Positions 25,151 through 34,675 of a DNA stretch of 64,000 nt are shown piece by piece. The stretch covers positions 62,001-126,000 of the forward strand of contig WGLQ01000027.1 in the NCBI GenBank assembly GCA_016125495.1, written 5' to 3'. How positions within the stretch are numbered: the first letter of the stretch is position 1; each line of letters starts with the position of its first letter. Made by a program: the position numbers and the translations under genes. The notes beneath the pieces are model-generated. The model was not told the origin of the DNA. It searched no databases and saw only the letters and a list, made by a program, of their open reading frames with translations. The DNA is from Hyphomicrobiales bacterium (GTDB lineage: Bacteria; Pseudomonadota; Alphaproteobacteria; Rhizobiales; RI-29).

Positions 25151-26362
25151 ATGGTGCGTCTGAATTCCCTGACCGGGCCGCTGCGCCATGTCCTGGCGCT
25201 CGTCTCGGTGCTCGTCGTGGCCGGCTGCGCGGTCAGCATGGCGCGCCTGACGGTGCCGATGGAGCTGGTCGGCGAGGCGACGCCGGTCGGCCTCACGCAC
25301 GTGCGCGGCTGGGGCGACGAGGTGCCGGCCGGCATCGATCGCATCGCAGCGCAGATGGTCGATCAGCTCCGCCAATCGGGCGTCGCTGCCTCTTCGTCGA
25401 ACGCGAACTTGAGCTATCTTGCGCTGTCGGGCGGCGGCTCGGACGGTGCCTTCGGCGCCGGCCTTCTGGTCGGCTGGTCGGCCGCAGGCACGCGGCCCGA
25501 GTTCACCATCGTCACGGGCATCAGCACGGGCGCACTGATCGCGCCCTTCGCCTATCTCGGGCCGGCCTACGATCCCGTGCTGCGTGACATCTACACGCGT
25601 TATTCGACCTCCGAACTGGCGAACCCGCAGTTCGTCAACGCGGTGTTCGGAGGCGTCGCCGTTGCCGACAATTCCAAGCTCGCCCAGCTCATCGCGGTCT
25701 ATGTGACACCTGCCATCCTGTCCGCGGTGGCTCACGAGCATACCCGGGGCCGGCGCCTCCTGATCGGCACCACCAACCTCGATGCCCAGCGCCCGGTGAT
25801 CTGGGACATGGGAGCGATCGCCGCGAGCGGACACCCGAGCGCCCTCGACCTCTTCCGCAAGGTGCTGCTCGCCTCGGCGGCGATTCCGGGCGTCTTCCCG
25901 CCGGTCTTCATCCCGGTCGAGGCCGGCGGCCAACGCTTCGAGGAAATGCACGTCGACGGTGGAACGACCCAGCAGGTCTTCTTCCTGCCGGGACACGTCA
26001 ACGTGCGCGCGCTCGACGAGCGCTTCGGCCTCACCGCGCAGCACCGGCTCTACATCGTCCGCAACAGCAAGCTGGCCCCGGAGTGGGAATCGGTGAACGC
26101 GACCACCTTCAGTATCGCGTCACGCTCGATCTCGACCCTCATCAAGAGCCAGGGCCTCGGCGACATCATCCGCATCTACGACGATGCCGTCGCCAGCCGC
26201 ATCGACTTCAACCTCGCCGCGGTGCCGAAGGAGTTCGACATCGAGGCCCGCGAACCGTTCGACCGCGTCTACATGACGCGGCTGTTCGAGCTGGGCCATG
26301 GACTGGCCGCTCGCGGCTACGATTGGGCAAAGACACCGCCGCGCGCGACGCGGCAGCGCTGA
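25151..26362 (+). CDS. Patatin-like phospholipase lipoprotein
   Basis: A 403-residue probable lipoprotein with a lipobox ending at C26 (VLVVAGC). The patatin domain has the oxyanion loop ALSGGGSDGAFGAG (about 91-104), the nucleophile S125 in GISTG and the catalytic D269 in EMHVDGGTTQ. Patatin-family enzymes are Ser-Asp acyl hydrolases acting on phospholipids or other esters. The oxyanion loop reads GGGSDG rather than the frequent GGGxRG. The enzyme would sit in the cell envelope facing the periplasm. Confidence 0.87.
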   Translation: MVRLNSLTGPLRHVLALVSVLVVAGCAVSMARLTVPMELVGEATPVGLTHVRGWGDEVPAGIDRIAAQMVDQLRQSGVAASSSNANLSYLALSGGGSDGAFGAGLLVGWSAAGTRPEFTIVTGISTGALIAPFAYLGPAYDPVLRDIYTRYSTSELANPQFVNAVFGGVAVADNSKLAQLIAVYVTPAILSAVAHEHTRGRRLLIGTTNLDAQRPVIWDMGAIAASGHPSALDLFRKVLLASAAIPGVFPPVFIPVEAGGQRFEEMHVDGGTTQQVFFLPGHVNVRALDERFGLTAQHRLYIVRNSKLAPEWESVNATTFSIASRSISTLIKSQGLGDIIRIYDDAVASRIDFNLAAVPKEFDIEAREPFDRVYMTRLFELGHGLAARGYDWAKTPPRATRQR

Positions 26363-26455
26363 GGGTTGGCAGCCGCCGCGCCCCGAGGCGTGCCGGGCCG
26401 GCGCATCGGGGTCCGGCGCATCGGGGGACGGCGCAATCGCGATCCGACCCGCCAT

Positions 26456-27781
26456 TCATCCATCGAACAGCACGTCCCCATGCTGCGCGAGCACCTCGTC
26501 GACGGCCCTGGCGAAGGCATCGTGATGCTCCGGCTCGAGCGCGAGCGAGAGGCTCATGAATCCGCGCCGCGCCATGTACTGCCCGCGCGCGAGCATCTCG
26601 AGGTGGAAGAGGCGGCGGACATCCGGATGGCCTTCGGACGCATCGGCCGGCGATCGGATCACACGGTCGTGGAAATGGACGCACATGATGCTGCCGACCC
26701 CGGTGAACTGCGCCGGCAGCCCGCGCGCCCGGGCGATGCCGTTGAGCCGCGCGCGCAGGTCCTCCCCGTCGGCCATGAGCCGGCGGGCGACCTCCGGCGT
26801 GAAGACATCGCGCAGGCCCGTGAGCCCGGCCGCCATCGAGGCGACGTTGTTGTTGAAGGTACCGGCATGGCGCAACGGGTTGGCCCCGAACGGATCGAAC
26901 GGGCGCATCACGTCTGCCCGCCCGCCGAAAGCGCCGAAGGAAAAGCCGCCGCCGAGATACTTGCCGAGCGTCACGAGATCGGGCGTGAGGCCGAGTTCGC
27001 CGTGCAGCCCGCCCGGCCCCATGCGAGAGGTCATCACTTCATCGAGGATCAGCAGCGCACCGATCCGCTCGGCGAAGGCCTGGAGGCCTGCGAGATAGGC
27101 ACGATCGGCGACGATGCCGCCCCCCGACCCCATCATCGGCTCGACGATGATGGCCGCGATCCGGTCCTCCTTGCCACGCGCCGCCGCGATCGTCGCCTCG
27201 AGATCGTTGTAGACGCCGAGGACGAGCGGGAAGGGTGCGTTGAGCGGACTTTTCGGATCGCCGAAGTAGAGAACGCCACCATGATAGCCGCCAGCCACGC
27301 CGAGCACGTGATCACGGCCGGTGAAATTGCGCGCCGCCCCGATCGCCAGGAGGTTCGCCTCGGTCCCGGAATTGGTGAACCGCACTGCCTCGATCGCTGG
27401 AAAGCGCGCGACGACCAGCTCCGACAGCTCGACCTCTTGCGGGTTGGGTCCACCGCGCGTCAGCCCCTCGGCGATCGCCTCCATGGCAGCGGCCTGGAGA
27501 AGCGGGTGCCGGTGACCGTAGAGTCCGGCCGAATACTCGCCGAGATAGTCGGCATAGCGGTGCCCGTCGGCGTCCTCCAGCAGTGCGCCGTGACCGGCCA
27601 CGAGGCGCAGCGGAAACGGATCGTAGTGCAGAACGGTGCGCGTATTGCCGCCGGGCATGGCGCGGGCCGCCCGCTCGTGCCACTGAGCGCTCGTTGGATT
27701 GTGCTCGACGAATGCCTCCGCCGCCGCCGCCGCCCGAAGGGCGAGATTGTCGTTGTGTTGCATGGCCTCTTTGCGTTGCAT
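26456..27781 (-). CDS. Class III aminotransferase, glutamate-1-semialdehyde aminomutase-like
   Basis: A 441-residue fold-type I PLP enzyme. GGNTRTVLHYDPFPLRLVAGHGALLEDADGHRYADYLGEYSAGLYGH begins the domain. RFTNSGTEAN binds PLP phosphate, D247 and E248 lie in ILDEVMTSR, and the Schiff-base lysine is K274 in TLGKYLGGGFSFGAFGG. The arrangement is that of HemL-like enzymes, but these form many functional subgroups, and the LGEYSAGLYGH segment is more like amino-acid aminotransferases or racemases than HemL itself. ATG 27781 is chosen for GAGGGG 6 bases ahead. It is divergent from a GMC oxidoreductase. Confidence 0.82.
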   Translation of the reverse strand: MQRKEAMQHNDNLALRAAAAAEAFVEHNPTSAQWHERAARAMPGGNTRTVLHYDPFPLRLVAGHGALLEDADGHRYADYLGEYSAGLYGHRHPLLQAAAMEAIAEGLTRGGPNPQEVELSELVVARFPAIEAVRFTNSGTEANLLAIGAARNFTGRDHVLGVAGGYHGGVLYFGDPKSPLNAPFPLVLGVYNDLEATIAAARGKEDRIAAIIVEPMMGSGGGIVADRAYLAGLQAFAERIGALLILDEVMTSRMGPGGLHGELGLTPDLVTLGKYLGGGFSFGAFGGRADVMRPFDPFGANPLRHAGTFNNNVASMAAGLTGLRDVFTPEVARRLMADGEDLRARLNGIARARGLPAQFTGVGSIMCVHFHDRVIRSPADASEGHPDVRRLFHLEMLARGQYMARRGFMSLSLALEPEHHDAFARAVDEVLAQHGDVLFDG

Positions 27782-27875
27782 TGGTTGCCCCTCGGCATCG
27801 ACCCGGCGCGCAGGACCGGCCCACTCGGACGGATTGGTCGCCTTTCGCAAGGACGATAGAGCAGACGGAAGCCCC

Positions 27876-29495
27876 ATGGAACAGCACCTCGCATCACCGA
27901 CGTCCGAACTCGCCGACCGCTACGATGTGGTGATCGTCGGCTCGGGCTACGGCGCGAGCGTCGCGGCGCTACGCTACGCCGAGGCCGGCCACTCGGTCGC
28001 CGTTCTGGAGCGCGGGCGCGAGCATCCGACGGGCAGCTTCCCACAAGGCCTTTCGGACCTTCGCCGCGAATTGCAGATCACGAGCGCTTCGGGCCGCTCC
28101 GGCCGACCCGATGCGCTGTTCGACATGCGGCTCGGCCGCGACATGCACGTCCTCGTCGGCTGTGGCCTCGGCGGCGGCTCGCTGGTCAATGCCGGCGTCG
28201 CGCTGCGCCCGGACCCGCGCGTCTTCGCCGACCCCGCATGGCCGGTGGAGATCGGCGATCTCGATCGCCTCGATGAAGGCTATGCGCGGGCCCGCCACTG
28301 GCTTCGACCCGCGACGGACCCCGCCGCTCCCGACACGCGCAAGCTCGCCGCGCTGCGCGAGGCCTCAGGCGCCCTCGGCGTGCCGCCGGCCCCGGCCGAG
28401 GTCGTGGTGAGCTTTTCGGAGACGACGAACCCGGCGGGCCTGCGCCAGCCCGCTTGCACGCGCTGCGGCGACTGCTGTTCGGGCTGCAACGTCGGCGCCA
28501 AGAACACCCTGGCGCTGACCTATCTGCCGGCTGCCCGGGCCGCCGGTGCCCGGCTCTTCGAGCACGCGCGAGTCTCGCACCTCACCCGAACGCAAGGCCG
28601 CTGGCTCGTGCACGTCGAACTGGCGGACGGGCCCGACACCTCCATCCGCCGCACGCGCGCCATCGCGGCAGAGCGCGTCGTCCTTGGCGCCGGATCACTC
28701 GGCACGACCGAGATCCTGCTCCGTTCGGCGGCGAACGGCCTCGCCCTCTCGTCCCGCCTCGGGCAACGCTTTTCAGCCAATGGTGACATCATCGCCTTCG
28801 GCATGGCGAACCGCGAACCGGTTGGCGCGATCGGCATCGGCCATCCCGCCAAGCCCGGCACGACGCCGGTCGGCGCCGCCGTCACCGGCCAGATCATGCT
28901 ACGCGATCCGGGCGATCTCGAGCGTGAGATGACCATTCAGGAAGGCGTCCTGCCCAGCGCGCTGGCACCGGTGCTGCCCGTATTCTTCCTGCCCGGCGGA
29001 CGCCTACTCGGTGCCGCCGCCGCCCTCCTCAAGGGCGTCTACAAGGGACCGCTCGCGCATCTTTCGACCTACTTCGTCGTCGGCCACGACAGCGCGGCCG
29101 GCCAACTCCGCCTCGAATCGGATCGGCTCTCGCTCGTCTGGCCGGGGGTTGGCGAGGAGCCCGTCCAGCACCGCGTCGACGCCAACCTGACCGCCCTCGT
29201 CGAGGCCGGTGGCGGGCGCTACGTCAAGAGCCCTCTCGCCATGACCACGGTCGGCTCGACGCCTGCCACGGCCCACCCGCTCGGTGGCGCCGGCATGGGC
29301 GCCGATGTCCGCTCCGGTGTCGTCGACCATCTCGGTCGTGTCTTCGATGCGGCGCCCGGCAACGCCGATACCAACGTGCACGACGGCCTCTTCGTCCTCG
29401 ATGGCGCCCTGATCCCGCGCTCGCTCGGCTGCAATCCGCTGTTGACCATCACCGCGCTGGCCGAGCGCGCCCTCCTCGCGATCAGGCGAAACTGA
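27876..29495 (+). CDS. GMC oxidoreductase, cholesterol oxidase-like, with Cys cluster
   Basis: A 539-residue flavoprotein. The FAD motif VVIVGSGYGASVAALRYAEAGHSVAVLERG (19-48) and the GCGLGGGSLVNAGVAL segment are those of cholesterol-oxidase-like GMC enzymes. The catalytic C-terminal part has TATAHPLGGAGMG (His) and LGCNPLLTITALAERA. A cysteine cluster QPACTRCGDCCSGCNVGAKNT (C194, C197, C200, C201, C204) precedes the substrate domain, as in a subset with a ferredoxin-like metal site. Substrate unknown. ATG 27876 has GGAAG 5 bases ahead. It is divergent from the aminotransferase. Confidence 0.82.
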   Translation: MEQHLASPTSELADRYDVVIVGSGYGASVAALRYAEAGHSVAVLERGREHPTGSFPQGLSDLRRELQITSASGRSGRPDALFDMRLGRDMHVLVGCGLGGGSLVNAGVALRPDPRVFADPAWPVEIGDLDRLDEGYARARHWLRPATDPAAPDTRKLAALREASGALGVPPAPAEVVVSFSETTNPAGLRQPACTRCGDCCSGCNVGAKNTLALTYLPAARAAGARLFEHARVSHLTRTQGRWLVHVELADGPDTSIRRTRAIAAERVVLGAGSLGTTEILLRSAANGLALSSRLGQRFSANGDIIAFGMANREPVGAIGIGHPAKPGTTPVGAAVTGQIMLRDPGDLEREMTIQEGVLPSALAPVLPVFFLPGGRLLGAAAALLKGVYKGPLAHLSTYFVVGHDSAAGQLRLESDRLSLVWPGVGEEPVQHRVDANLTALVEAGGGRYVKSPLAMTTVGSTPATAHPLGGAGMGADVRSGVVDHLGRVFDAAPGNADTNVHDGLFVLDGALIPRSLGCNPLLTITALAERALLAIRRN

Positions 29496-29520
29496 AGCCA
29501 TGATGACAGCGAAATATTCC

Positions 29521-29556
29521 GATGTGGCGGGATGTGGCGGTAACCGGCCGGTTACC
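29521..29556. repeat. Tandem 10-mer followed by an 18-bp palindrome
   Basis: GATGTGGCGG occurs twice in perfect tandem (29521-29540) and runs directly into the perfect palindrome GGTAACCGGCCGGTTACC (29539-29556). It lies between the GMC gene and the EamA transporter. It could be a terminator hairpin for the former (no T tract) or an operator for the latter. Confidence 0.6.
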
Positions 29557-29699
29557 TTCCCCTGCGCAAGTTGCGCGGGTGGGCGGCCGTCGGGTCATGT
29601 GACGCGTACCGATGATGAAGCCTGGCTTCGCGCCGCCCACGACGGCCCTTGCGAAAGCGGCGACTTGCGCGCTCGGCAAAGCCCGGTCAGGTATGACCG

Positions 29700-30730
29700 A
29701 TGAGCGATCGCAAACTCGAGACGGCGAGCCCGCCCACCGGCCACAACCGGATCGTCCTCGGCATCCTACTGATGTCGTTGGCGATGCTGGTCATTCCCTC
29801 GATCGACGCGATCGCCAAGTTCCTGACGGGCATCGTCTCGCCCGGGCAGGTCTCCTGGAGCCGGTTCATCTTTCAGTCGCTGCTGCTCGCCCCCTCCGCA
29901 TTGCTCGCGATCTGGGCGATCCGCCGGTCTGGTGGGCCCGCCCCTTCGATCACCGCCACCGCCATCGGCCCGATCTGGGCCCACGCCGCGCGCGGCGCGC
30001 TGATCTCGATCGCGACGCTGCTTTTTTTGCTGGCGTCCAGGTCATGCCGATCGCCGACACCATCGCGATCTTCTTCGTCGAACCGCTCTTGCTGACGCTG
30101 CTCTCGGCGCTCCTCCTCAAGGAGCACATCGGCTGGCGCCGGATTGCGGCCGTGTTGATTGGCTTTTGCGGTGCGCTCCTGGTCATTCAGCCGAAATTTC
30201 ACGAGGCCGGCCTCGTGGTGCTCTACCCGCTCGGCGCCGCGCTCGCCTTCAGCCTCTACATGATCCTGACCCGCATCATGGCCGCCAACGTCAACCCACT
30301 CGTCATGCAGTTCATGGCAGGCATCTTCGGCTTCCTGACGATGTCGATCGGCCTCGCGATCGGTACCTTCCTGGGTATCGCGGCCCTCACCTTCGCCTGG
30401 CCGTCCTCGTCCTCGTGGGGCCTCCTCGCCCTGCTCGGCGTCATCGCGACGTTGACCCACATTCTCGTCGTCCTGGCGGTGAAATTCGCGCCGGCGAGCG
30501 TCGTTGCTCCCTTCCAGTACCTCGAGATCATCAGTGCGACGCTGCTCGGCTACATTTTCTTCAGCGACTTCCCGACGCCGATGACATGGCTCGGGATCAC
30601 CATCATCGTCGCCTCCGGTATCTATGTGATCTACCGCGAGCACGTGATCGCCCGGCGCGAGAATGCCCGCCCGGTGATCGTCGCACCGCCGCCACCGATC
30701 GTCGCAGCCCCCTCGCGGACGCGCGCATGA
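29700..30730 (+). pseudogene. EamA/DMT family transporter split by a -1 frameshift
   Basis: Ten-helix drug/metabolite-type exporter in two frames. The first part starts at ATG 29700 and reads MSDRKLETASPPTGHNRIVL and then helices through HAARGALISIATLLF. It then runs into a meaningless frame ending at 30095. The second half continues in the -1 frame from about 30025 (AGVQVMPIADTIAIFF onward) to 30730 with EamA domain features such as LIGFCGALLVIQP and APFQYLEIISATLLGYIFFSDFP. The switch occurs at a run of seven T (30022-30028), where eight would restore one reading frame. It is either a pseudogene, a sequencing error, or a slippage-regulated gene; the intact codon bias on both sides argues that any damage is recent. 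Confidence 0.8.
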
Positions 30731-30872
30731 GCGAGCGGGACATGCGGCGGCGAGCTCGCCGAAGCCTTCGATGCGATTGGCGAAGCACGGTCTTTCGACT
30801 ATGGTGCCGCCGGGTGTCGGCACCTTCGGTTCCGAATGCCCCTGCGACAACCGAACCATCGAGATCAAAGCA

Positions 30873-31901
30873 ATGAGCTATAACGTCGCCGTCGTCGGTG
30901 CCACGGGCAACGTCGGCAAGGAGATGCTGAACATCCTCGCCGAACGGGAGTTCCCGGTCGCCGAGATTTACGCCATCGCATCGCGCCGGTCCGTCGGCCG
31001 CGAAGTCTCCTTCGGCGACCGAACGCTCAAATGCCAGGACCTCGAGACGTTCGACTTCTCGAAATGTGATTTCGCGCTGATGTCGGCGGGTGGTGACGTC
31101 TCACGCGCCTGGGCGCCTCGCATCGCCGCGAGCGGCTGCCTCGTCATCGATAACTCGTCGGCGTTCCGCTACGACATGGATGTGCCGCTCGTCGTGCCGG
31201 AGGTGAACGCCGACGCGGTCGCCGGCTACACCAAGCGCAACATCATCGCCAACCCGAACTGCTCCACGGCGCAGCTCGTGGTCGCCCTCAAGCCGCTGCA
31301 CGACCACGCCCGCATCAAGCGTGTCGTCGTCGCCACCTACCAGTCGGTATCTGGCGCCGGTAAGGAGGCCATGGACGAACTCTGGACGCAGACCAAAGGC
31401 ATCTTCGTCAACGACAAGCCCTCGCCGCACAAGTTCGCCAAGCAGATCGCCTTCAACGTGATCCCGCACATCGACGTCTTTCTCGACGACGGGTTCACCA
31501 AGGAGGAATGGAAGATGGTCGTCGAGACCAAGAAAATTCTCGATCCCGCCATCAAGCTGACGGCGACGTGCGTCCGCGTGCCGGTGTTCGTCGGCCATTC
31601 GGAGGCGGTCAACATCGAGTTCGAAAGCCCGATCACGGCCGATGAAGCGCGCGAGATCCTCCGCCAAGCACCCGGTATCCTGGTGATCGACAAGCGTGAG
31701 GCAGGCGGCTACGTGACCCCGGTCGAATGCGTCGGCGACTACGCCACGTTCGTCTCGCGCATTCGCGAGGATCCGACGGTCGAGAACGGCCTCGCCATGT
31801 GGGTCGTCTCCGACAACCTGCGCAAGGGCGCCGCGCTCAACACCGTGCAGATTGCCGAGACGGTCGTCGAACGCAACCTGCTGAGCCGCCGCGCCGCCTG
31901 A
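30873..31901 (+). CDS. asd: Aspartate-semialdehyde dehydrogenase
   Basis: A 342-residue NADPH-dependent enzyme reducing aspartyl phosphate to aspartate semialdehyde, the branch-point of lysine/diaminopimelate, threonine and methionine synthesis. It has the NADP motif VVGATGNVGKEML, SAGGDVS, the catalytic C130 in NIIANPNCSTAQLV, the conserved His in RVPVFVGHSEAVN and the anionic-binding segment TYQSVSGAGKEAMDEL. ATG 30873 begins the conserved N terminus, with only a weak GAG upstream. A strong terminator follows the gene. Confidence 0.95.
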   Translation: MSYNVAVVGATGNVGKEMLNILAEREFPVAEIYAIASRRSVGREVSFGDRTLKCQDLETFDFSKCDFALMSAGGDVSRAWAPRIAASGCLVIDNSSAFRYDMDVPLVVPEVNADAVAGYTKRNIIANPNCSTAQLVVALKPLHDHARIKRVVVATYQSVSGAGKEAMDELWTQTKGIFVNDKPSPHKFAKQIAFNVIPHIDVFLDDGFTKEEWKMVVETKKILDPAIKLTATCVRVPVFVGHSEAVNIEFESPITADEAREILRQAPGILVIDKREAGGYVTPVECVGDYATFVSRIREDPTVENGLAMWVVSDNLRKGAALNTVQIAETVVERNLLSRRAA

Positions 31902-31930
31902 ACCGAGGAACTGGCCCGGGGCCGACATTC

Positions 31931-31960
31931 GGGCCGCCACCGCGCAGGTGGCGGCCCTTT
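31931..31960 (+). terminator. Intrinsic terminator after asd
   Basis: An 11-bp perfect stem, GGGCCGCCACC (31931-31941) with GGTGGCGGCCC (31947-31957), has loop GCGCA and is followed by TTT, 30 bases after the asd stop. It also faces the end of the convergent RlpA-like gene. Confidence 0.88.
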
Positions 31961-32002
31961 CCATGTCACCCGCACGGCCCCGGCGCCTGCGCCCCCATCA
32001 CG

Positions 32003-32758
32003 TCAGAAGCCGGCCCATTTCCTCCTTGCGGCAGGTGCGTTGCCGGCGCTGACGCGAACCGGTCCGGCGGCGCGCTCGACGGGCCAGCATCTGACAGCCC
32101 GGCCATCGGCGCGCCGATCGCAGGTGAGCCACGGCTGGCGCACCAGGAAATGATCCTCATAGCTCGTGTCCCCGTTCAGCGGTGCCGGTCCGAGGTAGCG
32201 CACGCGCACCTTGGCGAGCCCCTGGTTACGGAAACCGAGCATCTCGGCTGCCTGCTCCGAGACGTCGAGGATGCGTCCGTTGTTGAAGGGACCGCGGTCG
32301 TTGAGCCGGAGCACGAGTTCGCGCCCGTTGGCGATGTTCGTCACCCTCACGTAGGACGGCAGCGGCAGCGTCGGGTGGGCGGCAACCAGCGCCGTCGAGT
32401 CGTGAATCTCCCCATTGGCGGTTCTGCGGCCGTGAAAGCGCCTCGCCATCCACGCCGAGGTGCCGATCGTGTCGTAGTCCGGCTCCGCGCGGGGATAGAA
32501 CCACCTGCCGTATGCGAAGTAGGGCTTACCGATCACCGCGCGCCCGCCGCCGACGGGCACCGGGGCACCGACCGGCAACACACGGTCGTTCTCCTCGGCC
32601 CGGCAACCCTCACCACATGGCAGCGAGCACGCGGCCGCAAGCAGCGCCGCTAGCACGCCTGCCACCGCCACCCAGGCGAGCGGCGTGAAGAGGCCATGGG
32701 CGGCTTGACTCCGTCCCCCCGTTCCCGGATTTCTCTTGCTGAATACGCGCGTTTCCAT
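32003..32758 (-). CDS. rlpA: RlpA-like double-psi beta-barrel lipoprotein
   Basis: A 251-residue envelope protein. After a basic N terminus and hydrophobic helix, a lipobox LAAAC (about C45) marks a lipoprotein. The RlpA DPBB domain follows: SAWMARRFHGRRTANGEIHD, SYVRVTNIANGRELVLRLNDRGPFNNGRILDVSEQAAEMLGF. RlpA proteins are septal, and some are lytic transglycosylases acting on naked glycan strands. The entry segment reads TSAWMARRF instead of the usual ASWYGxxF. There is no C-terminal SPOR domain. ATG 32758 is chosen because it precedes the signal sequence; the longer frame upstream is antisense to betA-like coding sequence. Confidence 0.82.
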   Translation of the reverse strand: METRVFSKRNPGTGGRSQAAHGLFTPLAWVAVAGVLAALLAAACSLPCGEGCRAEENDRVLPVGAPVPVGGGRAVIGKPYFAYGRWFYPRAEPDYDTIGTSAWMARRFHGRRTANGEIHDSTALVAAHPTLPLPSYVRVTNIANGRELVLRLNDRGPFNNGRILDVSEQAAEMLGFRNQGLAKVRVRYLGPAPLNGDTSYEDHFLVRQPWLTCDRRADGRAVRCWPVERAAGPVRVSAGNAPAARRKWAGF

Positions 32759-32968
32759 GGCGCGAGCCTGAACCCGGCAGGTAATCCGGTCGTGAACCGA
32801 TTGCGGGGCCATGCTGCAGATCAATTGACGTCCCGAACGCCGCTCTTGCGGGGCGATCCCCCGGCGGGCGGGAAACACTGAGCTGCACACCGGGTTGCCA
32901 CACCAAGGAAACCCGGGCACGCCCCCGCATCGAAGGGGTACAGAGGAAAACAGCGCGGGGAGCAGGTG

Positions 32969-34663
32969 ATGGCGACCGAATTCGACTATGTGATCGTCGG
33001 CGCGGGATCGGCAGGCGCCGTGCTCGCCGCGCGCCTCACCGAGGATCCGGACGTCAAGGTCCTGCTGCTCGAGGCGGGCGGCAGCGACCGCAGTATTTTC
33101 ATCCAGATGCCGTCGGCGCTTTCCATCCCCATGAATATGCCGCGCTACAACTGGTTCTTCGAGAGCGAGCCCGAGCCCTTCCTCGACAACCGGCGCATGC
33201 ACACCCCCCGCGGCAAGGTGCTCGGCGGCTCCTCTTCCATCAACGGCATGGTTTACGTTCGCGGCCATGCCCGGGACTTCGATGAATGGGAGCAGCTCGG
33301 CGCGACCGGCTGGGGTTACCGCAATTGCCTCCCCTATTTTCAGAAGGCCGAGCGCTGGCAGGATGGCGGCGACAGCTGGCGCGGTGGCGAGGGCCCGCTC
33401 TCGACGTCGAACGGCAATGGCATGGCCAACCCCCTCTATCGCGCCTTCATCGAGGCGGGTGTCGAGGCGGGCTACGGCGCGACGGACGACTACAACGGCC
33501 ACCGCCAGGAGGGCTTCGGCCCCATGCACATGACCGTGCGCAAGGGCCTTCGGTGGTCCACGGCCAATGCCTATCTGCGCCCCGCCATGGCGCGCCCGAA
33601 CCTCACGGTCGAGACCCACGCCCTCGCCGATCGGGTGATCTTCGAGGGCCGTCGGGCTGTCGGCGTGCGCGCCCGTGTCGGCGGGAAATGGTATGTCTGG
33701 CGCGCCGAACGCGAGGTGATCCTATCGGCGGGTTCGATCGGCTCGCCAGCGATCCTCCAGCGCTCCGGCATCGGCCCCGCCGAGGTCCTGCGAGCGGCCG
33801 GGATCGACGTGCTCCATGCGAGCGATGCGGTCGGCGCCAATCTCCACGACCATCTCGAGATTTATTTCCAGTACCGTTGCAGGGAACCGCTGACCCTCAA
33901 CAGCCGGCTGGGCCCCCTTTCGAAGCTGGCGATCGGCGTCGAATGGTTGCTCTTCAAGCGCGGCCTCGGCGCAACCAACCATTTCGAATCCTGCGGCTTC
34001 ATCCGCTCGCGCGCCGGTCTCGAGTGGCCCGACGTGCAGTTCCATTTCCTTCCCGCCGCGATCCGCTACGACGGCAAGGCGCCGTTTTCCGGTCATGGCT
34101 TCCAGGCCCATGTCGGCCCCAACAAGCCCAAGAGCCGCGGCCGCCTCTGGATCACCGGCACCGACCCCGAGGCCAAACCACGCCTTCTCTTCAACTACCT
34201 GAAGGAGGAGGAGGACCGCGTCGATTTCCGCGCCGCCCTGCGCCTCACTCGGGAGATCATGAGCCAGCCCGCACTCGATCGCTATCGCGGCGAGGAAATC
34301 CAGCCGGGCCCGGCCGTTACGACGGACGCCGAATTGGACGCCTGGATCCGCGCCAACGCCGAGAGCGCCTATCACCCGACCGGTACTTGTCGCATGGGAC
34401 GGCCGCAGGACCCGACCAGTGTGGTCGATCCCGAGTGCCGCGTGATCGGTGTCGATGGCTTGCGCGTGATCGATTCGGCGCTCTTCCCGACGGTGACGAA
34501 CGGCAACCTCAACGCGCCGACCATCATGCTGGCCGAACGTGCCGCCGACCTCGTGCGCGGCCGGCCGACGCTTCCCTCATCGAATGCACCCGTCTGGATT
34601 GCGCCGGATTGGCGGATGCGCCAGCGCGAGGGCTCGCCCGTCAGACCGCTGGCCACGCCGTGA
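32969..34663 (+). CDS. betA: GMC oxidoreductase, choline dehydrogenase-like
   Basis: A 564-residue FAD enzyme closely following choline dehydrogenase throughout. [22 protein letters not shown] begins it; then come [68 protein letters not shown] (catalytic His) and [35 protein letters not shown]. BetA oxidises choline to betaine aldehyde at the membrane for osmoprotectant or methyl-group metabolism. No betB, betI or betC lies beside it, so a related alcohol substrate is possible. ATG 32969 has GGAG 8 bases ahead. Confidence 0.85.
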   Translation: MATEFDYVIVGAGSAGAVLAARLTEDPDVKVLLLEAGGSDRSIFIQMPSALSIPMNMPRYNWFFESEPEPFLDNRRMHTPRGKVLGGSSSINGMVYVRGHARDFDEWEQLGATGWGYRNCLPYFQKAERWQDGGDSWRGGEGPLSTSNGNGMANPLYRAFIEAGVEAGYGATDDYNGHRQEGFGPMHMTVRKGLRWSTANAYLRPAMARPNLTVETHALADRVIFEGRRAVGVRARVGGKWYVWRAEREVILSAGSIGSPAILQRSGIGPAEVLRAAGIDVLHASDAVGANLHDHLEIYFQYRCREPLTLNSRLGPLSKLAIGVEWLLFKRGLGATNHFESCGFIRSRAGLEWPDVQFHFLPAAIRYDGKAPFSGHGFQAHVGPNKPKSRGRLWITGTDPEAKPRLLFNYLKEEEDRVDFRAALRLTREIMSQPALDRYRGEEIQPGPAVTTDAELDAWIRANAESAYHPTGTCRMGRPQDPTSVVDPECRVIGVDGLRVIDSALFPTVTNGNLNAPTIMLAERAADLVRGRPTLPSSNAPVWIAPDWRMRQREGSPVRPLATP

Positions 34664-34675
34664 TCGCCTCGCGCC

